Both the position numbers and the translations under genes were made by a program. A DNA stretch of 64,000 nucleotides, taken from positions 3,720,001-3,784,000 of the forward strand of contig NZ_CP042968.1 in NCBI RefSeq assembly GCF_001693515.2, in the 5' to 3' direction. Of the stretch, positions 43,854 through 53,141 are shown piece by piece. The notes under the pieces were generated by a model. The model did no database searches, was not told the DNA's origin, and saw only the letters and a list, made by a program, of their open reading frames with translations. Origin of the DNA: Bradyrhizobium paxllaeri. Its GTDB lineage: Bacteria; Pseudomonadota; Alphaproteobacteria; Rhizobiales; Xanthobacteraceae. Every line of letters begins with the position of its first letter. The first letter of the stretch is position 1.

Positions 43854-44400
43854 TTGGATTTGTGCCTGACGGCCTTCCGATATTGCGCCGCCACCTTGCT
43901 GTCGTTCGTTGCGTGTACCAGCGCAGCCTTGACTGCCGACCTCACCGGCAAGGCCAGCGTCATGGACGGCGACACGCTCGCAATCCACGGCACCCGCATC
44001 CGGCTGTCGGGCATCGACGCGCCGGAGAGCACGCAAATTCTGCCGGGGCGACGACAGCTTGTCATATCGCTGCGGGGCCAAGGCGGCGAATGATCTGGAT
44101 GCCCTCATCGCGCGCCGGCCGGTGATCTGCGTCCCCATGTCGCTGGATCAATACGGGCGCACGGTGGCGACGTGCTCGGTTGGTGGTATTGACCTTGCGG
44201 ACTGGCTCGTCCGCAACGGCTATGCACTCGATTGGCCGCGCTACTCGGGTGGCAAGTACGGCGATGCGCAGCGCGAGGCCGAGCGGGCCGGGCGCGGCAT
44301 ATGGGCGGGGTCTTACGTTGCGCGCTGGCTCTATCGTGCCTGCATCCGGGCGGGCGGGAGGCCGGGCGGCTGCTCGGATGACGCGAACGTGCATCCATGA
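43854..44400 (+). pseudogene. Thermonuclease (SNase-like), frameshifted
   Basis: Two frames join into one staphylococcal-nuclease-like protein. The first has a hydrophobic N-terminus (CLTAFRYCAATLLSFVACTSA) and the core VMDGDTLAIHGTRIRLSGIDAPEST; the second has SYRCGAKAANDLDALIARRPVICV...DQYGRTVATC...DWLVRNGYALDWPRYS...EAERAGRGIW, all conserved in the family. The switch is near 44035-44040, in GCAAATTCTGCC, where one base too many or too few breaks the frame. As read, the gene is inactive unless the sequence is wrong. Confidence 0.82.
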
Positions 44401-44529
44401 TTGGTCAACCAGTGCCGACATTCGGTCGCTCACGTCTTGGCCGCCAATAACGTGAAGAAGATCAAGCTGCACCGCGTAGGCCCCGTCGACCGCCGCTGCA
44501 ATGGCGAGGGCCAGAAAGGCCACCGGCAT
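44062..44529 (-). CDS. Possible small protein coupled to the upstream minus-strand gene
   Basis: The ATG overlaps the stop of the upstream gene as TGATG. The first ~40 residues look natural (MPVAFLALAIAAAVDGAYAVQLDLLHVIGGQDVSD, signal-like). Beyond about 44400 the frame lies antisense to the thermonuclease and becomes Arg/Pro-rich, so the real gene, if any, is probably short or truncated. Confidence 0.22.
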   Translation of the reverse strand: MPVAFLALAIAAAVDGAYAVQLDLLHVIGGQDVSDRMSALVDQSWMHVRVIRAAARPPARPDAGTIEPARNVRPRPYAAPGPLGLALRIAVLATRVARPIECIAVADEPVRKVNTTNRARRHRAPVLIQRHGDADHRPARDEGIQIIRRLGPAAI

Positions 44530-44804
44530 CACACACCTCGGTCGAGCAATTCGGCCTGGGCCTTGGCGAGCGGTCCCGGCCAGGTCGCGCCCCGCGACAG
44601 CTTCAAGGCCTTCGGCGGCTGCTCAAGATCGCAATGGCTCGGCCACCAGCGTTCGATCCATTTGCAGAAGATGCAGCCCCATGCACGGCCCTCGGCCGCC
44701 GCGATCGAGGCGCGATAGGAGATCGTTTCGTCGGCATAGCCGCCGAGCAGCGCGTTCAACAGCTGGTCGATCGCGAGCAGCACTGTGAGGACGTAGCGCG
44801 TCAT
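44529..44804 (-). CDS. Small hypothetical phage protein
   Basis: 91 residues. MTRYVLTVLLAIDQLLNALLGGYADETISYRA at the start is a pattern met in small phage proteins of unknown role (V-L-L-A-I-D-Q-L-L-N-A-L-L-G-G). It continues with WGCIFCKWIERWWPSHC, a Cys/Trp-rich segment. The first 24 residues are hydrophobic enough for a membrane helix. Transcribed in the same direction as the integrase and the neighbouring membrane protein. Confidence 0.65.
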   Translation of the reverse strand: MTRYVLTVLLAIDQLLNALLGGYADETISYRASIAAAEGRAWGCIFCKWIERWWPSHCDLEQPPKALKLSRGATWPGPLAKAQAELLDRGV

Positions 44805-44868
44805 GGTGCAACCATAACGCAAAAGGCCGCCACAAGGGCGGCCCTCGCTTGACAAAATGTTAGCGGCG

Positions 44869-45831
44869 CTATCGCGTGCCGCGCCCGACCATGAGCAGAA
44901 TGCCGCCGACCTGGGGCAGAAGGGCGAGCAGCACCAGGCGCAGCATCGCGAAGTCATCCGCGCTCGGCTTGATCACGCCACCGCTCAACCAGGCAACGAT
45001 CCTGGTCGCGGCCTCGATCTGCGGGTCGGCCGCTTCCTGGACGCCACGCATGGCGAGGTCGAGGGCGTGACGGCGTTCGTTGACGGTCTCTTCCCGCTGC
45101 CGGCAGTTCTTGCCGACACCGCCGGCGCATTCCCGATCGCGTGACGCCATTGCGTCACTGAGCGCCGCTTGCGCCGTCGTCACGGCCGGCGTGACGCGTG
45201 ACGCGCGCGCGGCCGTCACGTCCGTGATGTTCACCGAGGCGAAGCCGATGCCGGCGTTCACGGCAAAGGCGAAGGTCATCGCCCAAATGGCCCAACCCGC
45301 CAGCGCTGTGCCGCGCTGGTGCGCTTGCCAGAGCGAGGCGGCACAAGAGGGCGCCGCGAGCGCAACGAGATCAGCGGCCACGCCAATGGCTAGGAACAGC
45401 CATCCGGCGATTTCGCTCGAACCGAGCGACCTGGCGAACCATCCGTTCATGGTGATCCCGACGCCGGCCAGGGCAAACGATGCGACGACCAGGGCGATCG
45501 AGGCAACCGGCCGGCGTGGCGGCCTTTCGCTGGTTTCGCCGTTGGCGATCGTGGCGATTGACTCGCGTGACGGCGTGACGCGTGACGTCACGGCCGGCGT
45601 GACGGGCTCGGCCTCCGGCGCCGTGACGGCCACGGGCTCGGCCGGCGCGGGCTCGGGTGCCGTGACAGCTGGAACCGGCGCGGCCTTGCGCTCGGCCGGC
45701 GCAGCCTCGGTCTTCTGCCGCTTGCGCTCGCGGTACGCCTTGGCGCGCTGGGCCGGCGTCATCGGTGCCTTGGCCGCCGGGCGAGGGCATTGATGCAGGG
45801 GAATGATTGATGCAGTGTGGTCTTCAGCCAT
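44869..45831 (-). CDS. Membrane protein with Ala/Pro-rich N-terminus
   Basis: 320 residues. A basic segment (TPAQRAKAYRERKRQK) and a long Ala/Pro/Val-Thr-rich linker occupy the first 100 residues. Four membrane helices follow (VASIALVVASFALAGVGITM; IAGWLFLAIGVAADLVALAAP; LAGWAIWAMTFAFAVNAGIGF; LRLVLLALLPQVGGILLMV). A charged segment, DAMASRDRECAGGVGKNCRQREETVNERR, lies between the last two. The linker DNA is full of repeated CGTGACG words. Seen in rhizobial prophages; function unknown. Confidence 0.65.
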   Translation of the reverse strand: MAEDHTASIIPLHQCPRPAAKAPMTPAQRAKAYRERKRQKTEAAPAERKAAPVPAVTAPEPAPAEPVAVTAPEAEPVTPAVTSRVTPSRESIATIANGETSERPPRRPVASIALVVASFALAGVGITMNGWFARSLGSSEIAGWLFLAIGVAADLVALAAPSCAASLWQAHQRGTALAGWAIWAMTFAFAVNAGIGFASVNITDVTAARASRVTPAVTTAQAALSDAMASRDRECAGGVGKNCRQREETVNERRHALDLAMRGVQEAADPQIEAATRIVAWLSGGVIKPSADDFAMLRLVLLALLPQVGGILLMVGRGTR

Positions 45832-45909
45832 TGGAACCGTGCTCCTATTCGGTTTCGGTGGTTAGACGCGGGCAGTGGGTCCGAACCGCTGCCCGTGTCG
45901 TTTCTCGCG

Positions 45910-47277
45910 TCAGGCCGCTTGCCTAAATGGGGTGACGTTCGATGCTGGCGGCGGCGTGTCGATCACCGCGCGCAAGGCCTTCTCAAGCGCAAGCTCCAAG
46001 TCCCGCCGCTTCTCGTGGAAGTCGTCGCCCTTGTCGTCGTGCACGATGAAGTCGTCGGCATAGCCGCTGGTGGTCTTGTGCTCTTCGTCGCTCTGGTGGT
46101 CGAGGATGAAGGCGATCTCTTCCAGCGAGTAGCCGAAGCCCTTGGCGCGCAGCAGGCTCGCCGCAGTGCGGCGCAGCGCGTGCGGCGTGATCTGCTTGGC
46201 CGGGCTGCCCTTCCAGCCGAGCCATTCCATGATACCGACCTTGTTCTCACAGCCGGTCATCAGAGACGACAACGACGCGCGCACGTAGTGCTCGCTCGGG
46301 TTCTGGCCCGGGAAGAGCCATTCGCCGTCATGCGATGCCAGCGCGGCCTTGACGATCTCGACCGCAAGGCTGTTGAGCGGCACAACCATGTAGCGGATTT
46401 TCTTGACGGTGCCGGGATGGATCACGACGCGCGGATCGTCGCCGTCAAGATCGACGACATCGGCGCGGCGCATGTTGAGAACTTCCTTCGGCCGCAGCGC
46501 CGTGCACAGGATCAGTTGCAGCGCGCGCTTCGCGTGATCGGTGCCGGGGCACTCCGGATTGTTGAGCGCGTGCCAGAATTCGCCGACCGGCTCGCCCTTC
46601 AATCGCTTCTGCACGCGTGCCTCTTTCTTGCGGCGCTTGGTGAAATCGTTGAACCAACTCGTCGCAAAGTACGGCTTGCGCGTTTTCGGGTTCGTCGTCT
46701 CCATCGCCCATCGGCACATCGCAAACAGGTTCTGCCGCGTGCGGTTCGACGACGATGGCGATTTGATCGTGTCGAGGACCGCGCCGATGTCATCCTTCGT
46801 CAGCGATGAAGCGGCGCGGCCAGCGAAGAATTCCCGAGGCCGCTTCAGGAAGCTTTGGGTATGCTCCCACGTGCGCAGGCGCGGCTCGACGACAACTTCG
46901 CCCGGGCGGTTCGAGACCGGCTTGCTGATCTCTTCCTTGCAGTACTCGACATAAATCTCGGCCAGTTCGTCGAAGGTGATGCCGCCGCTGGTCTCGCGCA
47001 CGACGCCAGCCAACAGGCCAGCCTCAACCTTGCTGCGATTGACGGAAACCCACTGCCGGGCGATCTCGACGGTGAAGCCGGTCGGATGGAATTCGCCGAC
47101 CTTATGCGTGCGCTGCTTGGCGACCTGCTTGTCGTAGTACTTGAGCATGAACGTCGCGCCGCCCGAGGCGGCAATGCTGGCGTACAGGCCTTTGCAGCGG
47201 TTGTCGTAAACCTTGGTTTGCTTCGTCACCTTCTGCTGACAGACAGCGTCCGTCAGCGCTTCTTTCACTCGCGCCAT
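45910..47277 (-). CDS. Tyrosine-type integrase
   Basis: 455 residues. N-terminal DUF4102-like arm domain (YDNRCKGLYASIAASGGATFMLKYY), core-binding domain (WEHTQSFLKRPREFFAGRAASSLTKDDIGAVLD), then the catalytic domain with R262 (TALRPKEVL), H366-x-x-R369 (HALRRTAAS), H394 (ILDHQSDEEH) and Y406 (TSGYADD). It catalyses site-specific integration and excision. It reads away from the host junction, as is usual for an integrase next to its attachment site. AGGAG precedes the ATG. Confidence 0.93.
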   Translation of the reverse strand: MARVKEALTDAVCQQKVTKQTKVYDNRCKGLYASIAASGGATFMLKYYDKQVAKQRTHKVGEFHPTGFTVEIARQWVSVNRSKVEAGLLAGVVRETSGGITFDELAEIYVEYCKEEISKPVSNRPGEVVVEPRLRTWEHTQSFLKRPREFFAGRAASSLTKDDIGAVLDTIKSPSSSNRTRQNLFAMCRWAMETTNPKTRKPYFATSWFNDFTKRRKKEARVQKRLKGEPVGEFWHALNNPECPGTDHAKRALQLILCTALRPKEVLNMRRADVVDLDGDDPRVVIHPGTVKKIRYMVVPLNSLAVEIVKAALASHDGEWLFPGQNPSEHYVRASLSSLMTGCENKVGIMEWLGWKGSPAKQITPHALRRTAASLLRAKGFGYSLEEIAFILDHQSDEEHKTTSGYADDFIVHDDKGDDFHEKRRDLELALEKALRAVIDTPPPASNVTPFRQAA

Positions 47278-47305
47278 GCGCCTTGCTCCTATTTGAGAGG
47301 CGAGT

Positions 47306-47359
47306 AGGGCTCAGCCCTAAAAGAGGCTGTCCGAACCTACTCGGCGAAGTCAGCCTCTT
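47306..47359. promoter_or_regulatory. Inverted repeats between integrase and host junction
   Basis: Two palindromes: AGGGCT-C-AGCCCT (47306-47318) and AAGAGGCTG ... CAGCCTCTT (47321-47329 with 47351-47359, 21-base loop). They lie between the integrase start and the broken host gene, where integrase and excisionase arm sites are expected. No tRNA or tmRNA fold could be made here. Confidence 0.45.
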
Positions 47360-47425
47360 CAGGAGCTTGCGAGGAAGGCCCTTAAAAACAAGGGTTTCTG
47401 CGATGCCGCTGAGAAAGACTGAGTT

Positions 47426-47500
47426 TCAGCGCGTCCATAATATGTCTTCCATGAACAGGGCGGTAGCGACGATCAGCGGGATCAGGCGTTGCTTGTCCAT
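47426..47500 (-). pseudogene. 5' fragment of an MFS (DHA2-type) transporter gene, probably split by the prophage
   Basis: The minus-strand frame begins MDKQRLIPLIVATALFME, which matches the start of multidrug MFS transporters of this group, where it continues N-M-D-S-T-V-I-x-T-S-L-P. Here it turns into DILWTR and stops. The break therefore falls near 47426-47450, right next to the integrase. The rest of the gene should be found at the left end of the prophage, outside the window. Confidence 0.65.
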
Positions 47501-47589
47501 CGTATCAGGGGGATTCGGAAAAGAGAGGCAGGCGAGGGCGCTGTATCATCCCCCTGCGGCACAAGCCATTGCGGATCCGGGCAAACCAG

Positions 47590-47605
47590 CTAAATCCTAC
47601 GTGAC
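47590..47605 (+). repeat. Left 16-bp direct repeat bracketing the toxin-antitoxin module
   Basis: CTAAATCCTACGTGAC, identical at 15 of 16 positions to the copy at 48436-48451, same orientation. The two copies enclose the complete toxin-antitoxin operon with its operators. Confidence 0.5.
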
Positions 47606-47654
47606 AGCGCTTTTGATCGATGTGCGATGCGACAATTGCGGAGGAGAGGTATAT

Positions 47655-47698
47655 CGCATTATGCGAAATTTCTTGATTTTTGTATCGCAATATGCGAT
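47655..47698 (+). promoter_or_regulatory. Paired operator palindromes of the toxin-antitoxin operon
   Basis: Two boxes: CGCAT-T-ATGCG (47655-47665) and ATCGCA-ATA-TGCGAT (47684-47698). Their centres are 31 bases apart, three helix turns, so one face of the DNA. The downstream box ends ten bases before the GTG of the toxin. This is the usual place for autorepression by the HTH antitoxin with the toxin as co-repressor. Confidence 0.65.
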
Positions 47699-47707
47699 GG
47701 ATGTGGC

Positions 47708-47950
47708 GTGAAAGAGATTGAGTTTACCTCTGCCGCAGTCCGCCAATGGCGTAAACTCACCGCCACTACCCGCGCGCAGATTGATCTCAAATTAAAAGCG
47801 TTCGCGGAAACGGGGATCGGCGACGTGAAGGCGCTCAAGGGATCGTCGGGTATGCGGTTGCGATCCGGTGACTGGCGGGTTTTGTTCACGATCAAGGGCA
47901 ATACCATCACGATCCACGCTGTCGGGCACCGCCGCGAAATTTACGAGTGA
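47708..47950 (+). CDS. RelE/ParE-superfamily toxin
   Basis: 80 residues from the GTG chosen: VKEIEFTSAAVRQWRKLTATTRAQIDLKLKAF ... VKALKGSSGMRLRSGDWRVLFTIKGNTITIHAVGHRREIYE. The order of helix pair, L-K-G, R-L-R-x-G-D-W-R-V-L-F and the final G-H-R-R-E-I-Y is the RelE signature (mRNA interferase fold). The longer reading starting at 47627 runs through the operator region and is unlikely. It precedes its antitoxin, the HigBA-like order. Confidence 0.88.
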   Translation: MKEIEFTSAAVRQWRKLTATTRAQIDLKLKAFAETGIGDVKALKGSSGMRLRSGDWRVLFTIKGNTITIHAVGHRREIYE

Positions 47951-47957
47951 GGAGACC

Positions 47958-48368
47958 ATGGCAAAGGCCGGTACCGTAAAGAGCAACGTTCAATTCATTC
48001 ATACGCCGGGTGGCGACGATCTCGCCGTGCTGCCGCGTAGCGAATATAATCGGCTGGTCACGCTAGCCGCTGAGGCTCAGGAGGATGCCGCCGCGAGCCG
48101 GATCGTCCGCAATTCCACTCGGGCTCTTAGGGAAGGGCGGGAGGTCGTGCTGCCCAAGGCCGTCGTTGATCGTCTCGCAAATGGTGCAAACGCGGTGCGC
48201 GTCCTCCGCGAGTGGCGCAACATGCTTCAAGGTGAATTGGCGGTAGCGGTCGGGATCAGCCAGAACTACCTGTCGGAAATTGAAAATGGTCGGCGGAAGG
48301 GACCCGCCGAATTGCAAAAGAAGTTTGCTCGCGCGCTTGGCGTGCCGATCGACCTTCTGATTGACTAG
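47958..48368 (+). CDS. XRE-type antitoxin
   Basis: 136 residues. N-terminal half (QFIHTPGGDDLAVLPRSEYNRLVTLAAEAQEDAAA) is the toxin-binding part of a RelB-like type. The C-terminal half is an HTH domain (VLREWRNMLQGELAVAVGISQNYLSEIENGRRKGPAELQKKFARAL). GTGAGGAG lies before the ATG and overlaps the toxin stop region, so both are made from one message. It likely binds the palindromes upstream of the toxin. Confidence 0.88.
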   Translation: MAKAGTVKSNVQFIHTPGGDDLAVLPRSEYNRLVTLAAEAQEDAAASRIVRNSTRALREGREVVLPKAVVDRLANGANAVRVLREWRNMLQGELAVAVGISQNYLSEIENGRRKGPAELQKKFARALGVPIDLLID

Positions 48369-48435
48369 GTCGGCATCGTGCTGGGTTCGTTGGTTCGCTG
48401 ACAGGCTTCAGCTATTGTCCAGGCCGGATCAGCAC

Positions 48436-48451
48436 CTAAATCCTGCGTGAC
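48436..48451 (+). repeat. Right 16-bp direct repeat bracketing the toxin-antitoxin module
   Basis: CTAAATCCTGCGTGAC, the second copy of the pair, 68 bases after the antitoxin stop. It also lies in the leader of the following small membrane protein gene. Confidence 0.5.
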
Positions 48452-48487
48452 GCTGGTATGCACGCGCCAGACGCCGGAGGTCCTTAA

Positions 48488-48736
48488 ATGATCTACGTTC
48501 TCGCCGCCTTGTTGCCGCCGCTCGGGTTGCTCCTGAATGGGCAGCCGCTTTCGGCGATCTTCAACCTGGTCCTGATCGTGTTCTGCCTGATTTTCGGGCT
48601 GATTTTCCACGTCCTGCTGCTGGTGCCCTCGGCGCATGCCCTGATCGCGGTCCACATGAAGCGGGGGGACCGCCGGCACCGCGAGGTCGTGGAGGCGATC
48701 CGCCAGCACGGCCCGCCGCCGGGCTACCGGCCTTAA
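48488..48736 (+). CDS. Pmp3/YqaE-like small membrane protein
   Basis: 82 residues with two membrane helices (YVLAALLPPLGLLLNGQPLSAIFNLVLIVFCLIFGLIFHVLLLVPSAHALIAV). The P-P-L-G motif in the first helix and length resemble the Pmp3 family of stress-linked membrane proteins, with a longer polar tail (KRGDRRHREVVEAIRQHG). CGGAGG precedes the ATG. It is the first host gene beyond the prophage and TA module, upstream of guaB. Confidence 0.72.
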   Translation: MIYVLAALLPPLGLLLNGQPLSAIFNLVLIVFCLIFGLIFHVLLLVPSAHALIAVHMKRGDRRHREVVEAIRQHGPPPGYRP

Positions 48737-48879
48737 AAGGTGTGCCCTAAGCCCTTGCGCTAAGCCATTGGGATTACGGCATTTCCCGAAAAGCCTGTGC
48801 ATAGCAGTCAAACGCTTTGATTCGGCGTGCTGCCATGCTATCGACCACCGTCAACCCCACCGATGGGCTCCGATTCGAC

Positions 48880-50450
<1,571 letters not shown>

Positions 50451-50465
50451 TTCTCGCCATTCGCG

Positions 50466-50545
50466 GTCATTCCGGGATGGTCCGAAGGACCAGACCCGGA
50501 ATCTCGAGATTCCGGGTTCGGTCCTGCGGACCGCCCCGGAATGAC
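50466..50545. repeat. Palindromic intergenic repeat, family A copy 1
   Basis: Starts GTCATTCCGGGATGG and ends CCCCGGAATGAC, with a central GGAATCTCGAGATTCC palindrome. A second copy is at 57468-57548. Such elements are frequent between Bradyrhizobium genes and form long hairpins; here it follows the guaB stop and may act at the 3' end of the message. Confidence 0.82.
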
Positions 50546-50578
50546 GGCGTCGGACGAGACGTCATTCTCCCTCAGCCG

Positions 50579-50654
50579 CCATTGCGAGCGCAGCGAAGCA
50601 ATCCATTTCACAGCTTGCGGAGCTGTGGATTGCTTCGCTAGGCTCGCAATGACG
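50579..50654. repeat. Palindromic intergenic repeat, family B copy 1
   Basis: Outer arms CATTGCGAGCGCAGCGAAGC and GCTTCGCTAGGCTCGCAATG surround an inner palindrome. A second copy is at 57010-57088. It lies directly after the family A copy, between guaB and the oxidoreductase gene. Confidence 0.82.
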
Positions 50655-50686
50655 AGTTTCAACAACAAGAACCGGAGGAAAATCAA

Positions 50687-51709
50687 ATGTCCCAGGGCAA
50701 ACGCATCGTTCTCGCCTCTCGCCCGGTCGGCGAGCCAAAACCCTCCGACTTCCGCCTTGAAGATTGCCCGGTCCCCACACCCGGCGCCGGCGAAGTCCTC
50801 CTGCGCACCATCTGGCTTTCTCTCGATCCCTACATGCGCGGCCGCATGAGCGATGGGCCGTCCTATGCGCAGCCGGTGCCGATCGACGGCGTGATGGAAG
50901 GCGGCACCGTCAGCGAGGTGATCGCCTCGAACAATCCCGCCTTCGCCAAGGGCGACATCGTGCTGTCACGCGCCGGCTGGCAGACGCATGCGATTTCCGA
51001 CGGCAAGGGCCTGGCGAAAATCGACCCGAAGATCGCGCCGATCTCGACTGCGGTGGGCGTGCTCGGCATGCCCGGCATGACCGCCTATACGGGCCTGCTC
51101 GATATCGGCAAGCCGCAGGCCGGCGAGACCGTCGTGGTCGCGGCCGCTTCCGGCGCGGTCGGCTCGGCGGTCGGCCAGATCGCGAAGATCAAGGGCGCGC
51201 GCGCGATCGGGATTGCCGGCGGCAAGGACAAGTGCGCCTATGTCAAGAACGAGCTCGGCTTCGACGATTGCCTCGATCACCGCGATCCGGATCTGGCGGC
51301 AAAACTGAAGGACGCGTGCCCGAAGGGTATCGACGTCTATTTCGAGAACGTCGGCGGCGCGGTGTTCGAGGCGGTGTTTCCGCTGCTGAACGCCTTTGCG
51401 CGCGTTCCCGTCTGCGGCCTGATCGCGCACTACAACGATACGCAAGCCGTGGCGCCGAAATGGGCGGCGGCAATGATGCGCAACGTATTGACCAAGCGGC
51501 TCACCATCCGCGGCTTCATCGTCAGCGATTTCGCTGCCCGTCACGCCGACTTCCTGCGCGACATGTCGGGTTGGGTGCGCGAGAGCAAGGTCAAGCACAA
51601 GGAGTTCGTCACCGAAGGCCTCGACAGCGCGCCGGCCGCGTTCATGGGTCTGTTGAAGGGCGCCAATTTCGGCAAGCAACTCGTGCGCGTCGGGCCCGAT
51701 AAGGCCTGA
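50687..51709 (+). CDS. NADP-dependent oxidoreductase (MDR superfamily, YncB/CurA-like)
   Basis: 340 residues. N-terminal GroES-like part (KRIVLASRPVGEPKPSDFRLEDCPVPTPGAGEVLLRTIWLSLDPYMRGRMSD) and NADP-binding fold with AASGAVGSAVGQIAKIKGAR (the A-A-x-G-x-V-G-x-x-x-G motif). DPYMRGRM and FENVGG are typical of the leukotriene B4 dehydrogenase/curcumin reductase group, which reduces double bonds of enones. No zinc ligands, as expected for this group. CGGAGG precedes the ATG. Confidence 0.92.
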   Translation: MSQGKRIVLASRPVGEPKPSDFRLEDCPVPTPGAGEVLLRTIWLSLDPYMRGRMSDGPSYAQPVPIDGVMEGGTVSEVIASNNPAFAKGDIVLSRAGWQTHAISDGKGLAKIDPKIAPISTAVGVLGMPGMTAYTGLLDIGKPQAGETVVVAAASGAVGSAVGQIAKIKGARAIGIAGGKDKCAYVKNELGFDDCLDHRDPDLAAKLKDACPKGIDVYFENVGGAVFEAVFPLLNAFARVPVCGLIAHYNDTQAVAPKWAAAMMRNVLTKRLTIRGFIVSDFAARHADFLRDMSGWVRESKVKHKEFVTEGLDSAPAAFMGLLKGANFGKQLVRVGPDKA

Positions 51710-51817
51710 AGTGAGCCGTGGGGAACACGCAAAGTGAGCCTCACGGTCACTTGAGGCGAATAGGGGAACGGCTCTTCGTAAGCATCGTTTGGCTTTGACA
51801 TCCAATGGAGAAGCCAA

Positions 51818-52093
51818 ATGATGAACTGCAAGAAACTATCGCTCGGCCTGGTTGCCGGCACGGTGCTGGCCACTCCGGTGATGGCTCAAGAGGTCTATCG
51901 GGAACCGGGCGTGATGGGATTCAACTACCCGAACTCCAGCTATACGACTGGAGGATACGGTGTAAGAGCCGCGCCCGGACCGGGCTACTATTACGGTAAC
52001 CGGTTTCATCCGGCCCCGCGCGTCGGCGCATTTGCAACCGCACCCTGGGATGACGGGTCCTCCTCCTATGGCATCGTGGAGCGCCAGTGGTGA
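51818..52093 (+). CDS. Small secreted protein of unknown function
   Basis: 91 residues. Signal peptide MMNCKKLSLGLVAGTVLATPVMA with cleavage likely after VMA, then a Gly/Tyr/Pro-rich mature part (YPNSSYTTGGYGVRAAPGPGYYYGNRFHP) without cysteines. GGAGAAG precedes two adjacent ATGs. Typical of small periplasmic proteins in this group of bacteria; no function can be read from it. Confidence 0.7.
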   Translation: MMNCKKLSLGLVAGTVLATPVMAQEVYREPGVMGFNYPNSSYTTGGYGVRAAPGPGYYYGNRFHPAPRVGAFATAPWDDGSSSYGIVERQW

Positions 52094-52099
52094 TGCGTT

Positions 52100-52939
52100 C
52101 TAGGACTTCCTGTCAAACAGCGAATCCACGTCGATATCGGTGTGTCCCGGCGCTCTGACGTGGCGGACCTCAAGGGCGTCGGGCTGGAATCGATACTCCA
52201 CCAGCCCGACTTCCTTGGTGCCGATCACGGGTTGAATTCGATCGGGAAGGATGAAGCCGGTTGATGGCGCCCAGACGTGGCGCGTGTGCCGATAAGTGAA
52301 ATCGCGGCGCTGATGAACGTGGCCTGAGGCGACCAGCCGCAAATCGATCGCAGAGAACAACTCGATCAGGCTTCTGCGCCGCGGTTGCGGCACATAGCGG
52401 ATCGCCGTTTCCTCTGTCTCGGGATCGTCGGGCGCGCTCAGAAACAACGGCTTGTGCAGGAACAGCGCGACGGGTCTGCCGTTGATGCGGCCAAGCTCCG
52501 AGGCCAGCCAGCCGAACTGCTCGGCCTCGCTCTCGATCCCTGTATTCATGATCAGCGAGTTCAGTCCGATAAAGCACCAGCCGGCCGCATCGAAACGCCA
52601 GCGGTCTTCGCCGATCACGGATAGATATTTCTGCCGCTCTTCTTCGGTTGCCGGCTGCTTCGGCGCGGCGCCGATCTCCGTCGGGTTGTCGCCAATATCG
52701 TGATTGCCCGGCAAATGACGGCAGGGGACCGGCAGCCCGTCGTGCAGTTCCTTTGCGAATTTCAGATCGTCCGGGCTGGTCGGCCCGTCGAAGGAGATAT
52801 CGCCGGTGTTGATCACGAGATCGGGGCGCGCCGTGTCGATATGCTCGCTGACGCGATGAAAATTGTCGGTGAGTTTGGCGAAGCGGGCGGCGCGGGAAAG
52901 GTGGGTATCGGAAATTTGCGTCAGGCGAAATTCGGTCAT
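52100..52939 (-). CDS. Metallophosphoesterase (calcineurin-like, CpdA/Icc type)
   Basis: 279 residues with all dinuclear metal motifs in order: D-T-H (QISDTHL, residues 9-13), G-D (INTGDISFDG), GNHD (PGNHDIGDN), a histidine in LFLHKPL, and G-H-V-H (SGHVHQRR). Such enzymes cut phosphodiesters, in this subgroup often cyclic nucleotides. Convergent with the small secreted protein gene. Substrate unproven. Confidence 0.9.
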   Translation of the reverse strand: MTEFRLTQISDTHLSRAARFAKLTDNFHRVSEHIDTARPDLVINTGDISFDGPTSPDDLKFAKELHDGLPVPCRHLPGNHDIGDNPTEIGAAPKQPATEEERQKYLSVIGEDRWRFDAAGWCFIGLNSLIMNTGIESEAEQFGWLASELGRINGRPVALFLHKPLFLSAPDDPETEETAIRYVPQPRRRSLIELFSAIDLRLVASGHVHQRRDFTYRHTRHVWAPSTGFILPDRIQPVIGTKEVGLVEYRFQPDALEVRHVRAPGHTDIDVDSLFDRKS

Positions 52940-53003
52940 GCAGCATCCCTTTCGGTCCGATCATAGCCGGACCTGAAGTCGGAACGATGACGCCACCCTC
53001 AAT

Positions 53004-53108
53004 CGTCGTACCCCGCGAAAGCGGTGTACCCAATACGCCGTGGCCTCTCGATTCAAGCGCTGGCGTCTCTGGGATACTGGATCATCCGCATTCGCGGATG
53101 ATGACAGC
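53004..53108. repeat. Intergenic repeat, family C
   Basis: Contains CCCCGCGAAAGCGG, TACCCAATACGCCG and, at the other end, CTGGATCATCCGCATTCGCGGATGATGAC. This arrangement, a pair of Gly-tail-like arms around ATACTGGATC, is one I know as a common Bradyrhizobium intergenic element. One copy in the window, between the metallophosphoesterase and the hydrolase genes. Confidence 0.65.
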
Positions 53109-53141
53109 TGTTTGTGTGGCGCAACGCGAGGCGCATCTCGC

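Noticed and set aside
45163..45680. CGTGACG-rich tract as a DNA repeat or CRISPR-like array
   Set aside because: It is inside the coding sequence of the Ala/Pro/Val-Thr-rich membrane protein and reflects its V-T-x-A linker codons.
47278..47460. tRNA or tmRNA as attachment site beside the integrase
   Set aside because: No acceptor stem, anticodon arm or T-arm could be built; only simple inverted repeats are present.
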